From: Gossypium raimondii
Taxonomy: Eukaryota; Streptophyta; Magnoliopsida; Malvales; Malvaceae
Reading direction: 5' to 3'
Assembly (NCBI RefSeq): GCF_025698545.1
Contig: NC_068571.1
Span: 45,417,733 to 45,481,732 of the forward strand
DNA length: 64,000 bases
In this document: one piece after another, positions 49,286 through 61,659 of the stretch
How positions within the stretch are numbered: position 1 is the first letter of the stretch
How the letters are laid out: each line of letters starts with the position of its first letter
Position numbers and translations under genes: made by a program
Notes under the pieces: generated by a model
Told to the model about the DNA's origin: nothing
Database searches by the model: none
The model's input: only the letters and a program-made list of their open reading frames with translations

Positions 49286-51237
49286 ACTCTCCCCCTTTAG
49301 GGATTTTCGTCCCGAAAATCTTACCAGATGGTAGGTTAATGATTTACTTCACAAGATATTTCAAATTCACACATGATTTTGGATTTTCATATCTTTTACA
49401 GATAATCACATAGATTCATAAGAAAATCGGGATAGCGATATTTCAAAGATCTGAAGCTACACAAAGTATCGAAAAATTACAATCCATATAGAATGATATC
49501 CATTTTGATAATCTGAGTAGTTTTCGTAACTATCAAATATTTCTCTCTTTTATATTGTCCTCATTTTCTAATTCATTCACTTTTCCGACCACATTATTAT
49601 TCTCCGCATACGAACTTCGTAACACTACACTCGTAAGCTTATTCAACCAAAATCTCACAAATTTCATTGTAACATTTTACTAATATGGGGTGAGTGTAGT
49701 AAAGCCTCAAATTTATCTTACACATAAATGCGCATAACACATACCATCACAAATAGCCAATTCATTACTAAGTTCACATTCTCAAAGCATTTAATAAACA
49801 TTTGCTTTTAATCACTTTTGTTCTCAACACAAAATTCTAACTCAAATCACTAATTCACAATCAAAATTTCTATATAGCATCATAATCCAAATATCATAAC
49901 TCATATGCTTGTATAATTATAACATTCATCAATAAAAAAATGTTTTATTCTTTGATCCATACCTTTATGAGTTTCAACTCATAATCAATACATTTTCACT
50001 CAAACATTTTAGTATTTATTTCTATACTATTAGAATTAACTCAGTTGAAAACATATCTGTCTCATCAAGATAATTTTCGTCATAGAACAATCTTGATAAG
50101 GGGGTGATGGTGAAGTCATAAATCTTTCAACTTGCTCTCATAGATACATATATATATATGATTTTGTATTCATCATCAATGTAATACCATCATAACCACG
50201 TAATTCATTCCAAGCAAATTAACACATCTATTTATTACAAATGTTTTCTGTCACTCACAATTTCACACAACGAATTTACTTACTCAAGCTCAATGTTAAT
50301 ATCTAATTAAATTCCAATACTTGGCTTCTATTTTACTTACCGACATTTGCCAAATTAGAGAACGTCTTACGGAATTGAGTACTTCGTTTTCTCGATGCCA
50401 TAGTCCAACTATGGTCTTACACGTAATCACAAATCACATACCGATGCCATAGCCCAGCTATGGTCTTACACGAAATCACATATCACTTACCGATGCCATA
50501 GCCCAGCTATGGTCTTACACGGAATCACATATCACTTACCGATGCCATAGCCCAGCTATGGTCTTACACGGAATCACATAATCACATGTTCACATGTTGC
50601 CATGGTCAAACCATGGTCTTTTCCGTCAATTCATCACATATCACTGAACGAAAGTACTCATTCCTGCGTTCTACTCAATTTGACTTCCAATTCAATTTTT
50701 CATACTATTATAATATTCATGGTTTAGACATAAAACAAAATATCTTATTATCTTTAATTTAACAATTAAACATAAGATTCTATCATATGAACATACTAAT
50801 TTCACTTATTCAAGCAGATGTACATACACACGTTCCATCTATTTAAGTAAATTTGCTTATCATATTCACTTAATCAAATATGTTGAGCACATAGCATTAT
50901 ATAATCACCAACATACTTGGATGAGCTTATCACAACATAAACTTTTTTTTTAACTTATAGTCATCTCTTTTCATACATGAACACATCCATATCACAAATT
51001 TTTATACTTACCTTTCCAAATTCCAACATAACGTGAGCATATTTCATTTATCTCAATATCATTTTAGCATTATCGAAAATAGCTCGATTGAAAATCATCT
51101 CTGTCTTAACAAAGCAATTTCGTTAGAGCCCGGAGATATCACATCATCAAGAGTAATAACGTGGCATGTATAGCTAGGCTCACATATGCTACGTTTGGTC
51201 CGAGAACCGACTAAACCGTAGCTCTGATACCACTAAA
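49286..51237 (-). mobile_element. Internal region 2, no coding capacity
   Basis: 1952 bp, nearly identical to internal region 1. It has a purine tract at its LTR 2 side, a hairpin array at about 50392-50640 and a primer site at 51221-51232. Confidence 0.85.
51221..51232 (-). promoter_or_regulatory. Primer-binding site 2 (tRNA-iMet type)
   Basis: Identical TGGTATCAGAGC on the minus strand, five bases from LTR 3. Confidence 0.9.
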
Positions 51238-54200
51238 TGTAACACCCCTTAACCGTATCCAACACCGGAATAGGGTACGAGGCATTACCAAAACACATAC
51301 ACTTGTAAACGATTTAACCGAAGTTATAAAATTTCATCAAAATTAAAACTTTCAAAATAATTAACATGTTTCTATAACTTTTCACAATATATCCTCAAAA
51401 TATTATAATCATAATAATTAGGGCCTGCGAGACCCGATACATACTCATGCAATTTAATGCTTCATTTCCATTTCATTCAATTCGCAATTTCTCATGCTCA
51501 TAATTTAAATCATATCACTAGCAATTTCCATTTAATTCACGTACAATTCAATGACATCAAATTCAAAACTAATACGTATTTACCATTTAACTCAATGTTT
51601 ATTGATTATACCATTCAATAACACATTTATGAAATTCTCAATTTAGCAATGAAAATATCACTTTAGTTTGAATAACAACATCGTCTCCGATATAAATACA
51701 CTACCACTTATCCATTTACTTTAATTCTTTCGGGCCCATTTGTCACTTACCATCCTTAATCAAATTAGGGAACAGTCACGGAAAATTGAGTACTTCACTT
51801 TCACTTTGCCATAGTATAACTATGGTCTTACGATGATCACTTATCACTTGTCCCGATCGATAAGTGTAGCCACCTATCACTTTGTTTCTTGATCGATAAG
51901 TGTAGCCACTTATCACTTTGTTTCTTGATCAGATAAGTGTAGCCACTTATCACTTTGTCTCTTGATCAGATAAGTGTAGCTAAAGCTATTACTTATCACT
52001 TTGTCTCTTGATCAGATAAGTGTAGCCACTTATCACTTTGTCTCTTGATCAGATAAGTGTAGCTAAAGCTATTACTTATCACTTTGTCTCTTGATCAGAT
52101 AAGTATAGCCGAAGCTATCACTTATCACTTTTCACTTGTCACTTGATCAGATAAGTGTAGCCGAAGCTATCACTTATCACTTTCCACTTGTCACTTGATC
52201 AGATAAGTGTAGCTGAAGCTATCACTTATCACTTTGTCACTTGATCGATAAGTATAGCCAAGCTATCACTTATCACTTTGTTATTTGATCGGATAAGTAT
52301 AGCCAAGCTATTACTTATCACTTTCCACTTGTCACTTGATCGGATAAGTGTAGCTAAAGCTACCACTTATCACTTTGTCACTTGATCGAAGTACTCAAAT
52401 CCGCGTTCCGCTCAATTTGATCATTTATTCATATATCAGGCTTACCAACATGTGTTAATTCATAAACCATTCATGGTATTATTTCATGCCAAATCATATA
52501 CTGAATATACCATACACACATACTATGAAACTTTATTTTCACACATGAGCTTAAACCATGACCAATAATGCACAAAATAAGCATCATTCATATTTCATCG
52601 TTTATGAGTTATAATCAAACATATGACCATTTATACACGAATCATTCATATATTTCCCAATTTTCCTCCTCCTCCTCTCCATTCCACATCCTTGATGTGT
52701 ATAACACACTTAAACAACATTAACCATAATTTCAATATTCACTAACATGTATATTCAAGCTGTTTATCCGAGTCAGAGTCACTAAATTATTTTTATCCCG
52801 AGCTACAGAGCTCCAAATTAAGATCCGTTAATTTTCCTGAAACTAGACTCACATATCTTCATACCATAAAATTTTCATAATTTTGGTTTAGCCAAATAGT
52901 ACAGTTTATTCTTTAAAGTTTCCCTGTTTCGCTGTCTGACAGTTCCGACCACTCTTCACTAAAATTAATTATCTCATTGTACAGAATTCGGATGATGTTT
53001 TAGCTTGTTTCTTCTAAAATAGACTCATTAAGGATTCTAACCATATAAACTATAACTCATAATCATTTTTTACAATTTTAATGATTTTCCAAAGTCAGAA
53101 CAGGGGAACCCGAATTCATTCTGACCTTGTCTCACAAAATCTATTATATCTCATGATTTACAATTCCATTGCTCACATCATTTCTTTTATAAGAAACTAG
53201 ACTCAATAAGCTTTAGTTTCATATTTTATTCATCCTCTAATTCAATCTCTACAATTTTTGGTGATTTTTCAAAGTTACACTACTGCTGCTGTCCAAAACT
53301 GCTTTAGTGCAAAATGTTGATTTCCATTTTGCCCCAAATTTCACAGTTTATACAATTCGGTCCTTTCTCAATTAACCCTCAATTAATCTAATTTTCTCAA
53401 TTATTACTTTACTAGACATTATAAGTTGTTACACAACTATTGAAATTCAGAATTTCCACATATAACTCTATCTTCAAACTCTTTTACTATTAGGTCCCAA
53501 ACATTCACTTTCTATTCAATTCTTTCAATAAAATCAGCATATGAACAATTTAAAGCTCTAATTTCATGCTAAATCATCATATACTTCCAGCACATATTCA
53601 TATCAACTTTCAACTTCTTTCATAAAATCAAAACTAATGAATTTAACAAGTGGGCCTAGTTGTAAAAGTCATAAAAATACAAAATTTCAAGAAATAGTCA
53701 AGAATTGAACTTACTTGTAATAAAAATATGAAGAACCAGCTTGAAGAAGCCCTTCCATGGTGTTTTAGCTGATGAGAATTCAGAAAAATGAAGAGAAATC
53801 TAGATAATTCCACTTGGGTCCTAACTTTATTAAGCAAATTTTGCAATTTTCCAATTTTGCCCTTAATTCTCCTTACTTTCTTGCTGATTTCATGCCTCTG
53901 TTGTCCAGCCCAAATAGACCTTGGGTCTATTTGCCTTTTAAGCCCTCTTCCTTTTATCATTTAAGCTATTTAATCATTTCCCAAAATTTTGCATTTGTTA
54001 CAATTTAGTCCTTTTTGTTCAATTAATTATCGGAACTTTAAAATTTCTTAACGAAACTTTAATACTAACTTTTTAACACTCCATAAATATTTATAAAATA
54101 TTTATGGCTCAGTTTAAAATCCCCGAGGTCTTGATACCTCATTTCGATTCTAATTATTTTAATATTTATTTCTAGTGCACTATTCACTATTTCAAAAATT

Positions 54201-54385
54201 TTCCTAACTTCATATTTAACTTATACTTACTAAATTAATAATATTTTCTACCCATTTGTCGAATTTAGTGATCTCGAATCACCGTTCCGACACCTCTGAA
54301 AATTCAAGCCATTACATTTTTTTTTTCGTCGGATTTGTGGTCCCGAAACCACTGTTCCGACTAAGCCTAAAATCGGGCTATTACA
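51238..54385 (-). repeat. LTR copy 3 (5' LTR in element sense)
   Basis: 3148 bp, TG...CA ends, hairpin array at about 51838-52388, followed directly by the right GAGAT. Confidence 0.9.
51838..52388 (+). repeat. Hairpin minisatellite array in LTR 3
   Basis: The first two linkers read GATCGATAAG, the middle ones GATCAGATAAG, and the last three GATCGATAAG/GATCGGATAAG. This mix differs from both other copies. Confidence 0.85.
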
Positions 54386-54390
54386 GAGAT
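54386..54390 (+). repeat. Target-site duplication, right (GAGAT)
   Basis: GAGAT immediately follows the last LTR base. It is the same as 41021-41025. Confidence 0.9.
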
Positions 54391-55427
54391 AGTATAGATC
54401 AAGGCAATTCATACCAGCAACACAAGGGTTGGCTCAATGCAAGTTTGCGTACAAGGGTGATAATTACAAGAAGAAGGTTTGTGAAATATCGAACGCTTGG
54501 AACCAAATCCACAGAATGAAAAGATTTGCCGTAAATCCCATGACGACCCTCGAGTATGATTGGTGGTGGGGTAAAATAGTCAATGATAATGTCCCTGTGT
54601 CAAGTCAAGAAAACACTCGGCCGATAGAAGAGCACTTACAAGTGATCCCGTCTGAGTTGGAAATCATAAAGCAAGATTTGAAAAGAAAAGGTCGGAGCTG
54701 GAAAAAAAGATAGAGCAGTTGGAAGAGGAAAAGATGCAGCTAGGATTAGACATCGACGTCCAGAAGTTAGAAGCTGAGAAAATGAGAAAAGGAAAGAACA
54801 AGGCTAATGAAGACTTAGACAGTCTAAAAATAGATTATAAGAAGCTGCGCTTGTCTATAAGGACTGCTGGGTTGGGTAAAACATCGGAGCAATGGCGACA
54901 AGAGATTAAAGAAGAAAAGATTAGAGCTGATCAGTGGGAAAAGAAATTCCAAGATGCTCGAGTTCGAGAAGATGCTCTAAAAAAGGATTTGTTAGAAAGC
55001 CAAAATGAAAAGGTTGGATTAAGAGCTTGGGTAGCAGAATTAGATAGGTCATTGCGTCAATATCGTAGTCGCAACTCCGTAATTGAGTTGAAAGTAAGCC
55101 TAAATAAGATTGAAGAGTTGAAGAAAAAGATAAAATAGCTCGAGACCGCATTGTAAAATTGTGAACTTCGAGTTGAGCTTCTTAAACGAATAATGAACAC
55201 TGGAAAGAGTAATTCCAACACTTTCAAGGTCATATTAGGGATAGAGATCACATTATGGGTGAAGCTACGATTCAAGTACGGGAAATAGCTGACCATTTGC
55301 AAACCTTAGTTGTTCAAGCTGACATGCTGAACTTAAAATACGAATCGGAATCGGATCGGGGCCGAGAATTAGCTTGACTTTTTAGGAAAGTCAATGCTTT
55401 GAGTATTAGGGCAAGGTCATATATGTA
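54386..55427 (+). pseudogene. DUF7745/coiled-coil ORF, right part
   Basis: The frame continues from the left part directly across the target site (YRSRQFIPATQGLAQ, then FAYKGDNYKKKV and NPMTTLEYDWWWGK). It runs into a long heptad-rich coiled coil (about 54640-55135; LEEEKMQLGLDIDVQKLEAE, EQWRQEIKEEKIRADQWE). There is a stop at the first codon after the insertion site, a frameshift near 54700 and stops after 55135. In intact cotton-type elements this protein lies upstream of gag. Function unknown. Confidence 0.7.
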
Positions 55428-55589
55428 AAATGTATCTGTTTTCTGTAAAGAGATTCGTTTTTTAGTAAAGTTATTCTAATATAATTGAATCAGAATCAAC
55501 GCCTCTTTTTGCATTCACTTTTCATTCATCAGCATTACATTTCATCACATGCATTAAGTTTCATAAAAAGATCCTTATTAATCAAAATT

Positions 55590-56699
55590 ATGACATTTAT
55601 CCTAGAAACCAACAAGAATTTGCCAATCGAATATCGTTACGATACCCGAGGTAAAACCAAAGCCATTGATCAAAGGTTAAAGATATTGGAACAAATTCAG
55701 AAGAACATACAAGATCAGTTGCAAGCCTAGCTGCATGAACAATTAGCTAAGGTGCAGCAAGACATGAGGGATCAAATACAAGAGTCTCAACGAAGCATGA
55801 TAAACCAGTTGACCCAGTTGCTGGCTGGAGGGACTGAAAAAGTGGAAAAGTACTGTAAATAACTCTGAGGATGATAATGAAGACCCTATATACCCCCAAG
55901 GCTTTACCCAGTATATGTCCAAGCCCAACCAGATACATATCCACGAAGGGTACCCGTTACCATAAGACCTTAACAATATCAAGCCAGCACCTCAGCACCG
56001 GTAAACTACTCAACAGGTTCAGGTTCCAATCCCAGAGATAATCCGACCAATCTCGTCGTTACAGATTTGGACGACATGGAAGAAATAAATAAAGCAAGAG
56101 TAAAATTGCCAAAACAACTAGAAGATCAGTGCAAGTGGTTGGAAGAGAAATTCAGAGCTATGAAGAATGCCGATTACCTTTGCGGGGTTGATGTTAAGGA
56201 GTTGAGCTTAGTCCCTGATCTAGTGCTCCCACCAAAATTCAAGACCCCGGAATTCAAAAAATATAATGGGACTAGTTATTCTAAAGCCTATATCACAATG
56301 TTTTACCGAAGAATGACAGAATATGTCAATAACGATCAATTTTTAATTCACTATTTTCAGGATAGTTTGATCGGGTCAGCCGCCAAGTGGTACAACTAGC
56401 TAAGCTATGCCAAAATCAACTCATGGAAAGATCTGGCACAGGCTTTCGTGAAACAATACAACCATGTGACCGATGTGACACTCGATAGAATTACGCTGTA
56501 AAACATGGAGAAGAAGCAAAGTGAAAGCTTTAGGCAGTACATTCAAAGATGAAGAGAGATGGCAACGCAAGTCCAACCACCTCTTCTGGAGAAGGAGACA
56601 ACAATGTTTTTCATAAACACTCTAAAAGCCCCGTTCATTAACTATATGTTGGGAAGTGCTACCAAGAGCTTCTCAGATATAGTAATGTCCGGATAGATA
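55590..56699 (+). pseudogene. Ty3/Gypsy gag, broken
   Basis: The start MTFILETNKNLPIEYRYDTRG leads into a glutamine-rich coiled stretch. Later comes DLDDMEEINKARVKLPKQLE (56067 on), then LVLPPKFKTPEFKKYNGTS, YRRMTEYVNNDQFLIHYFQDS and GSAAKWYN, the retrotransposon gag domain. Homology continues after a stop (ERK-like SESFRQYIQR, PPLLEKETTMFFINTL) to about 56695. Several stops and frameshifts break it, and no zinc knuckle or pol follows, so the element is truncated on the right. Confidence 0.8.
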
Positions 56700-57429
56700 T
56701 ATATGCTAGTGTAAAACTCATTTGTTGATAGGGATGAAGTTTTATCTCATTATCTTTTTGCTCATTTCAATATATACTTTGTTTCATTTCCCTTTCCTTA
56801 CTGTTTCTTTTTCAGTTCATTTTGGGTTCATTTTTCAGTAAAAATGTGCTACAAGTCCTTATACTCTTCATAGATTTGAAATTTAGTCTCTTTATTCTTC
56901 AGATTTCAAAGTTCTAGTCTAATGATTAACTCTTTTTTTTTTGTTAAATTGATTGGTTTGATAATTTGAAATAAACAAATACTCACTTTGGTGGCCATGC
57001 AAAAAAAAAAAGAATTTAACAGAAAATCTTAACAGCATTAATAATTAAACTTGTATCTTTAAATTTGAAAAATAGAAGAATTAAATCTCATTTAATTTTT
57101 AAAATAAAAATAGGAGATGAGTTCCAAATGGTTGAAGAGTAATGGAACCTAAACCGCATTTTAAAATTTAATATATTATAATTAATTTAAAATTAAATTA
57201 AAATATTTTATTATTAAATAATATATCTTATCCAAAAAGCGGAGAAAGGTATATATTAAAGATTAAAGTTTACTGGAAGCTTAAATTCCATTCTCAAATC
57301 GTTGACAAGGTGTTTTACTCTTTGATTCCTGAAATTGTGATTTCAGGTATTTACGTTAATCCTCAATTTCCATAATTTTTTTTCCCTGTTTTATATTTTA
57401 ATTATTAACCAAGCGGCCCATCGAAAATA
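56700..57429. other. Gene-free stretch and CAND promoter
   Basis: No gene up to the CAND 5' UTR. A TATATATT at 57250-57257 is a candidate core promoter. The wording 'aagtccttatactcttcatagatttgaaatttagtc' near 56850 is a dispersed repeat phrase also seen around 2560. Confidence 0.4.
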
Positions 57430-57471
57430 ATGATCAAATCTCCAATTCTCGATCCCTGCCGTTACTTCTAG
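57430..57471 (+). other. Upstream ORF in CAND leader (13 codons)
   Basis: ATG at 57430 opens MIKSPILDPCRYF and stops with TAG at 57469-57471, 26 bases before the main start. It would lie in the leader if transcription starts near the 57250 TATA. Confidence 0.5.
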
Positions 57472-57497
57472 GGTTCCTTTCCCCCAATTCTCCCGAG

Positions 57498-60444
57498 ATG
57501 CACAACTACATCCACCAAATAATCACAAACGCTTCAATTCCTCAGCCTTCCACCTCTGAAATCAACGGCCAAGACGGTCAAAACGATCGGCAATGCCATG
57601 GGTTCTGGTACGACGCCGTTCTGGTGGTTCCCGCGTTTCTGTTCGTGGTGTACCTGGCGGTGAACGCGAAGAAGAACGTTGAGAAGCTGAGAAATGGAAG
57701 GTCGTATGTTGTGATTTCATATTATGCCCTTCTCTGGCTTGCTAGTGGACTTAACCTCGCTTGGTGTTCTCTTCAGGTATATCTCCGATTTCCTCTGCCT
57801 TTGTTTTTCATTAAAAAAAGAGTCTATCTTACTTGAATTTAATTGTGAACTTAATAGAAATTTCTCTGTGCTCTTTGTCCTTCTGTTACTGTGAATCTGG
57901 TGAGTAAATTTTGAAAAAAAATAAATTTGATGTTTTGGGGAAAATATTGATACTTTATCTAAGGATAATGAAAAAAGAAGAGAAGTTTCTGATTATGCAT
58001 TACATCTTACGTTTATGCAGTTTTGATCAAGTATGATTTTGTTTAGCTTTCTGATTTAATAATTTTAAAGAAAATAGAAAAGTAACAATTAAATGAACTG
58101 TTCTTTAATACAACCGTATGAAACATATTTCTGGACATGGATTTGGGGATATAATATAACCCTCCAAGTACATGAAAAACCTGAAAATATTGATGATAAC
58201 CTGAGCCCGCTTAACATATATTTAATTTTTCCTACTTTTTGTTTGTAAGATTTAAGATTTGACAGTGGAAAGAAGCTAAAATTACTTAATTCTTTCACTC
58301 AGAAGTGACACTTCAAACATCGCTTGCATTGGATTTTTACTAGTTTCTGATTGTTGACCTTGGTTTATGAACAGTCATGGCAATGTGCTAATGGAAAGGA
58401 GGTTGCTTGGAATCTTCTGTCGCTGTTTACCACCTCTGGGTTGTTATGTTTAGAGATCAGTTTAGTGGGCTTCTTACTTCAGGAGAGTTACGCAAGTGGG
58501 CGGGAAGCTTTAGCACGTATTTTTACCATCTCAGGGATCATTGCTGGTGTTGATATGCTTCTCAAGGTAACTTTTCAACATCAGTTGACAATGTTAAATT
58601 GTTGAATATCATTCATGGCTTGGCAATTGAAGGAGCAGTAAATCATTGTTGGAATATTTAAGATATCAAACAGCCTCGCGTTATTGCAATATTGATGTTT
58701 TCATGCATTAGATATTGTGAATAAAAGATTTCCTAGGACATAATGGTTGTTTATGCTATTACTTTTGAACATAATCTACTTATGTTGCTGGTTAGCTGGG
58801 TATCCGTTATTACCACTTTTGGTAACTTCATTACTGGTGAAATGCAACTTGCTTCTAGAAAGTGGAGAACCTCATCATCTTTGATGTTGCTGTAGTTGTT
58901 CTTTGTAGTATCATCAAGGACAAGTGATTTTTCCTTTTTGAGTTAACTTGAGGAAGTAGGGGGCAGGGGAGCTATTTGGATGACCTTTTACTTTATTTTT
59001 GAAAGAAGTAGAACTTGGCCTTTGAGGCATTATTGTGAACCATTTGCAACTTCCAAAACAAACCTAAACTGTGCGTTTATGAGATTATTTTTCTTTGTCA
59101 ACAAGTGGATTCATGGGATCTTAATTTATTAGTTTCCCTGACTTGTATTCTTAAGTTATGCTGATAGTTCACACAAGTACACACACCATTTTGGTAATTG
59201 TTCTATAAATCATCTTAATGAATTTATTTTGTGCTGCTATTTTCAGCCATCTTCCTTGTATGATTTTTTTTCAGGCAATCTACATTTTTGGATTCGGGGT
59301 CCCACTCTTCTTCAATGATGTTGGAAGCATTCATCAGATGATGTGGGGATTATGGACCATCCAAAAATTACTGCTCACTGCAGTTTATGGCTTCATCTTG
59401 TTTGTGCATTTCTCAAAATGGAAACAGAAACTGCCCCGTGAGTACATTTTTTATTTTAAAGTGAGACATTCTTTTCTTGACCGCATCGACATGCTAATCT
59501 ATTAACTTATTGACATTCATTTCAAAATTTTGCAGCTCGACCCGCGTTCTACAACTATGTAGTTATCATGTTTGCTGTTAATGGTATTACACTGTTTGCT
59601 TCTGGTCTTGCTGCTATTGGAATAGGCTTTAGCATTTGGTAGGTTCTGCTTTTTTCCTCTTGCGATTGAAGCATTTGATGCCTAGTGATTGTCAATTATG
59701 TTGCTTTGACTTTATGTTTCTTGAAGCACCAGTATATTCAGGTATGGGCATGGGGATATGACCTTCAGATAGACCTGTTAATTTTAATCTGAAGGCAAAA
59801 ACACAATCCGATCTACCTAAGCCGAAACTCGATTTGATCTTAAAAAGTCAACTGCTTGAATCTGTCAAACCTGAACCCCTGACTCGAAAAACCAGATCTT
59901 AAACCCGAATGACTTGAACCCGAAATGAACCAAAAACGAAATGACAGAATCCCAAATGACTTCAGTCAGAAACAACATGAACTGATCAGTAAAATTAAAG
60001 CATGAATTGACCCGATCCAAAACCTGTCTACCCTACCCAATTGACAGGATTACCTTAAAAAGACTCTCTAATATCCATGTGTCCAACATTTGTAACCGAG
60101 TCCAAATAGCCTAGACTGCCAATCAAAGTTCCATATCATTAGAAAGAGACCATGAATCAGGGTTTGCATATTAACATGCTACGTATTTTCTGCAGGTTGT
60201 ACAATTTGACCATCATCTGCTATCATTCGCTTTATCTACCTTTCCTGTATATAACTTTCCTAGCTGACTTTTTCCGGGTAATCTTTCCCTACGACATCAG
60301 TAACAATCTCTTATGGTTTCCACCCTAATTGGTCAGTAATAATAACAAAGTTGTATTGATGAGCAGGAAGAAGATTTTCTGTTGGATGATGCATATTACT
60401 CAGAGATGAGAGATGCAGGGTTCTTTGATGCAGATTGGGATTAG
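57498..60444 (+). CDS. Seven-TM protein of the TPRA1/CAND candidate-GPCR family (6 coding exons)
   Basis: Membrane protein homologous to animal TPRA1 (GPR175) and Arabidopsis CAND2/CAND8. CAND2 has been proposed as a phytomelatonin receptor; receptor activity for the family is debated. Exons 57498-57776, 58375-58566, 59275-59437, 59536-59638, 60196-60277 and 60367-60444 have GT/AG borders and join in phase to 298 aa. Family hallmarks are CHGFWYDAVLVVPAFLFVVYLA (TM1), SYYALLWLASGLNLAWCSLQ, GKEVAWNLLSLF, AIYIFGFGVPLF, LFVHFSKWKQKLPPRPAFYNY and CYHSLYLPFLYITFLADFF. The C-tail LLDDAYYSEMRDAGFFDADWD is strongly conserved and acidic. Seven hydrophobic segments are visible. The start is the first ATG of the long frame after a 13-codon uORF. 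Which CAND paralogue it is, and what it binds, cannot be told from sequence. Confidence 0.92.
59745..60075. mobile_element. ACCCGAA-phrase repeat in CAND intron 4
   Basis: Degenerate repetition of GACTTGAACCCGAAATGA-like phrases between exons 4 and 5, quite unlike the other introns. Probably a dispersed repeat insertion. Ends not found. Confidence 0.4.
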
Positions 60445-61625
60445 TAAGTAAACCTTTTTGCATCGAAATGTATGTAACACTGGGTAAGAACATTGATTAC
60501 ATACTTTGTAAATAAATTCAAAAGGGGTAATAGTAAATTTACTGATATACTTATGAGGGCAATTTGAATTTTTTTCGTATAGGGTTGCTCATGGTTGACA
60601 TTCGAACTTTAAACTTGTTTGATCTCTCAACTAGTAAGAGTGACTTTATGAACTAATTGGCTATGCCCCTCAATCTTAGGATGGTTTAGGGGTGTAATCG
60701 AGTTGAGTTTAAAATTTTAAAAAGAGCTTGAGCTGTATTAAATTTTTCAATACTAATCCCCCCTTCCCCCCTCCCAAAAAAAAAAAAATTACTCCTATTC
60801 AAGTTAACTAATTATTATTTTGTTCGATTTTTTTAAAAAAATTATTCTTTAATCCCCATTTGAATGATATAAATGAAATGTCAAACTGTGCCACATATCA
60901 CGTTTTAGTTTGTCGCTAATGCCACACTTGTTTTTTTAACGGCGTTACTGATTGTGTCAAAATTTTCAAAGCCGAACTGGAATTGGGGCATACTTTAGGG
61001 TTTTTTTTTACTATTAAAGCCTTATGGGAAAAACGCTAAGGTAACTTAACGCTTCCTTTGAATTACCTGTATGATTGGATTCGGTGAGATTAAAATAACG
61101 GTAAAAATGAGATTAAAATCATCAGTAAGAGTGTGGTAGGATGAGAATAAAAATGACTAAGGATATTATATTAAAATTTATAAATATTTGTTGTCGTTTA
61201 TTAAAAATTATATATAATAAATGTAAATTATTTTATTTTTATGAAATTATTAAAATATGAGAAATTGTAATTTTATTTAATTAATTGTTTCATAATCATT
61301 TTAAATTATTTATTATATTAAATTATAGATATATATTAGTTTATTAAAATTAACTTAATAAAAGTATTTAACTTATAAAAAGAGAAATAAACAAAGAGAA
61401 CATGAAAGTGAGAGGACAAGGCATAAGGTGTATGGATAAAAGAAAAGGAAGGATACAAAAGAAAATAATTAAATAAATTAATATAAAAATGCATTGAAAT
61501 ATAGGTCGTTAAATATGTATATATAGAATCCCATGTGATGGTATGACGATCAAGAGTATTCATTGACCCAGTTGTAGCCTGTGCTTGAGTCACGTTGATT
61601 GTTCGAATTTTGTCCTATTATTGAA
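60445..61625. other. 3' flank of CAND gene, no gene seen
   Basis: The 3' UTR lies in the first part. Further on are A/T-rich blocks and C/A homopolymers (60760-60790). No coding frame. Confidence 0.4.
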
Positions 61626-61659
61626 TATAAAAAGAAGTGATGACTTCATGCTTGAGTTA

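Larger units (their letters stand above)
41026..54385 (-). mobile_element. Three-LTR non-autonomous retrotransposon (LTR-int-LTR-int-LTR)
   Basis: A 13.36-kb insertion with three near-identical LTRs (3158, 3148 and 3148 bp) and two near-identical internal regions (1954 and 1952 bp), flanked by one 5-bp target duplication. LTRs end TGTAACACC...CTATTACA on the plus strand (TGTAATAGCC...GGTGTTACA in element sense). In minus orientation each internal region starts with the primer site TGGTATCAGAGC (five bases after the LTR) and ends with a purine tract AAAGGGGGGAGAGT against the next LTR. No gag or pol frame is present. It is a LARD/TR-GAG-like non-autonomous element by structure, dependent on an autonomous Gypsy relative. 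The single target duplication around all three LTRs argues for one insertion followed by unequal recombination, or insertion of an already tandem DNA. Confidence 0.92.
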
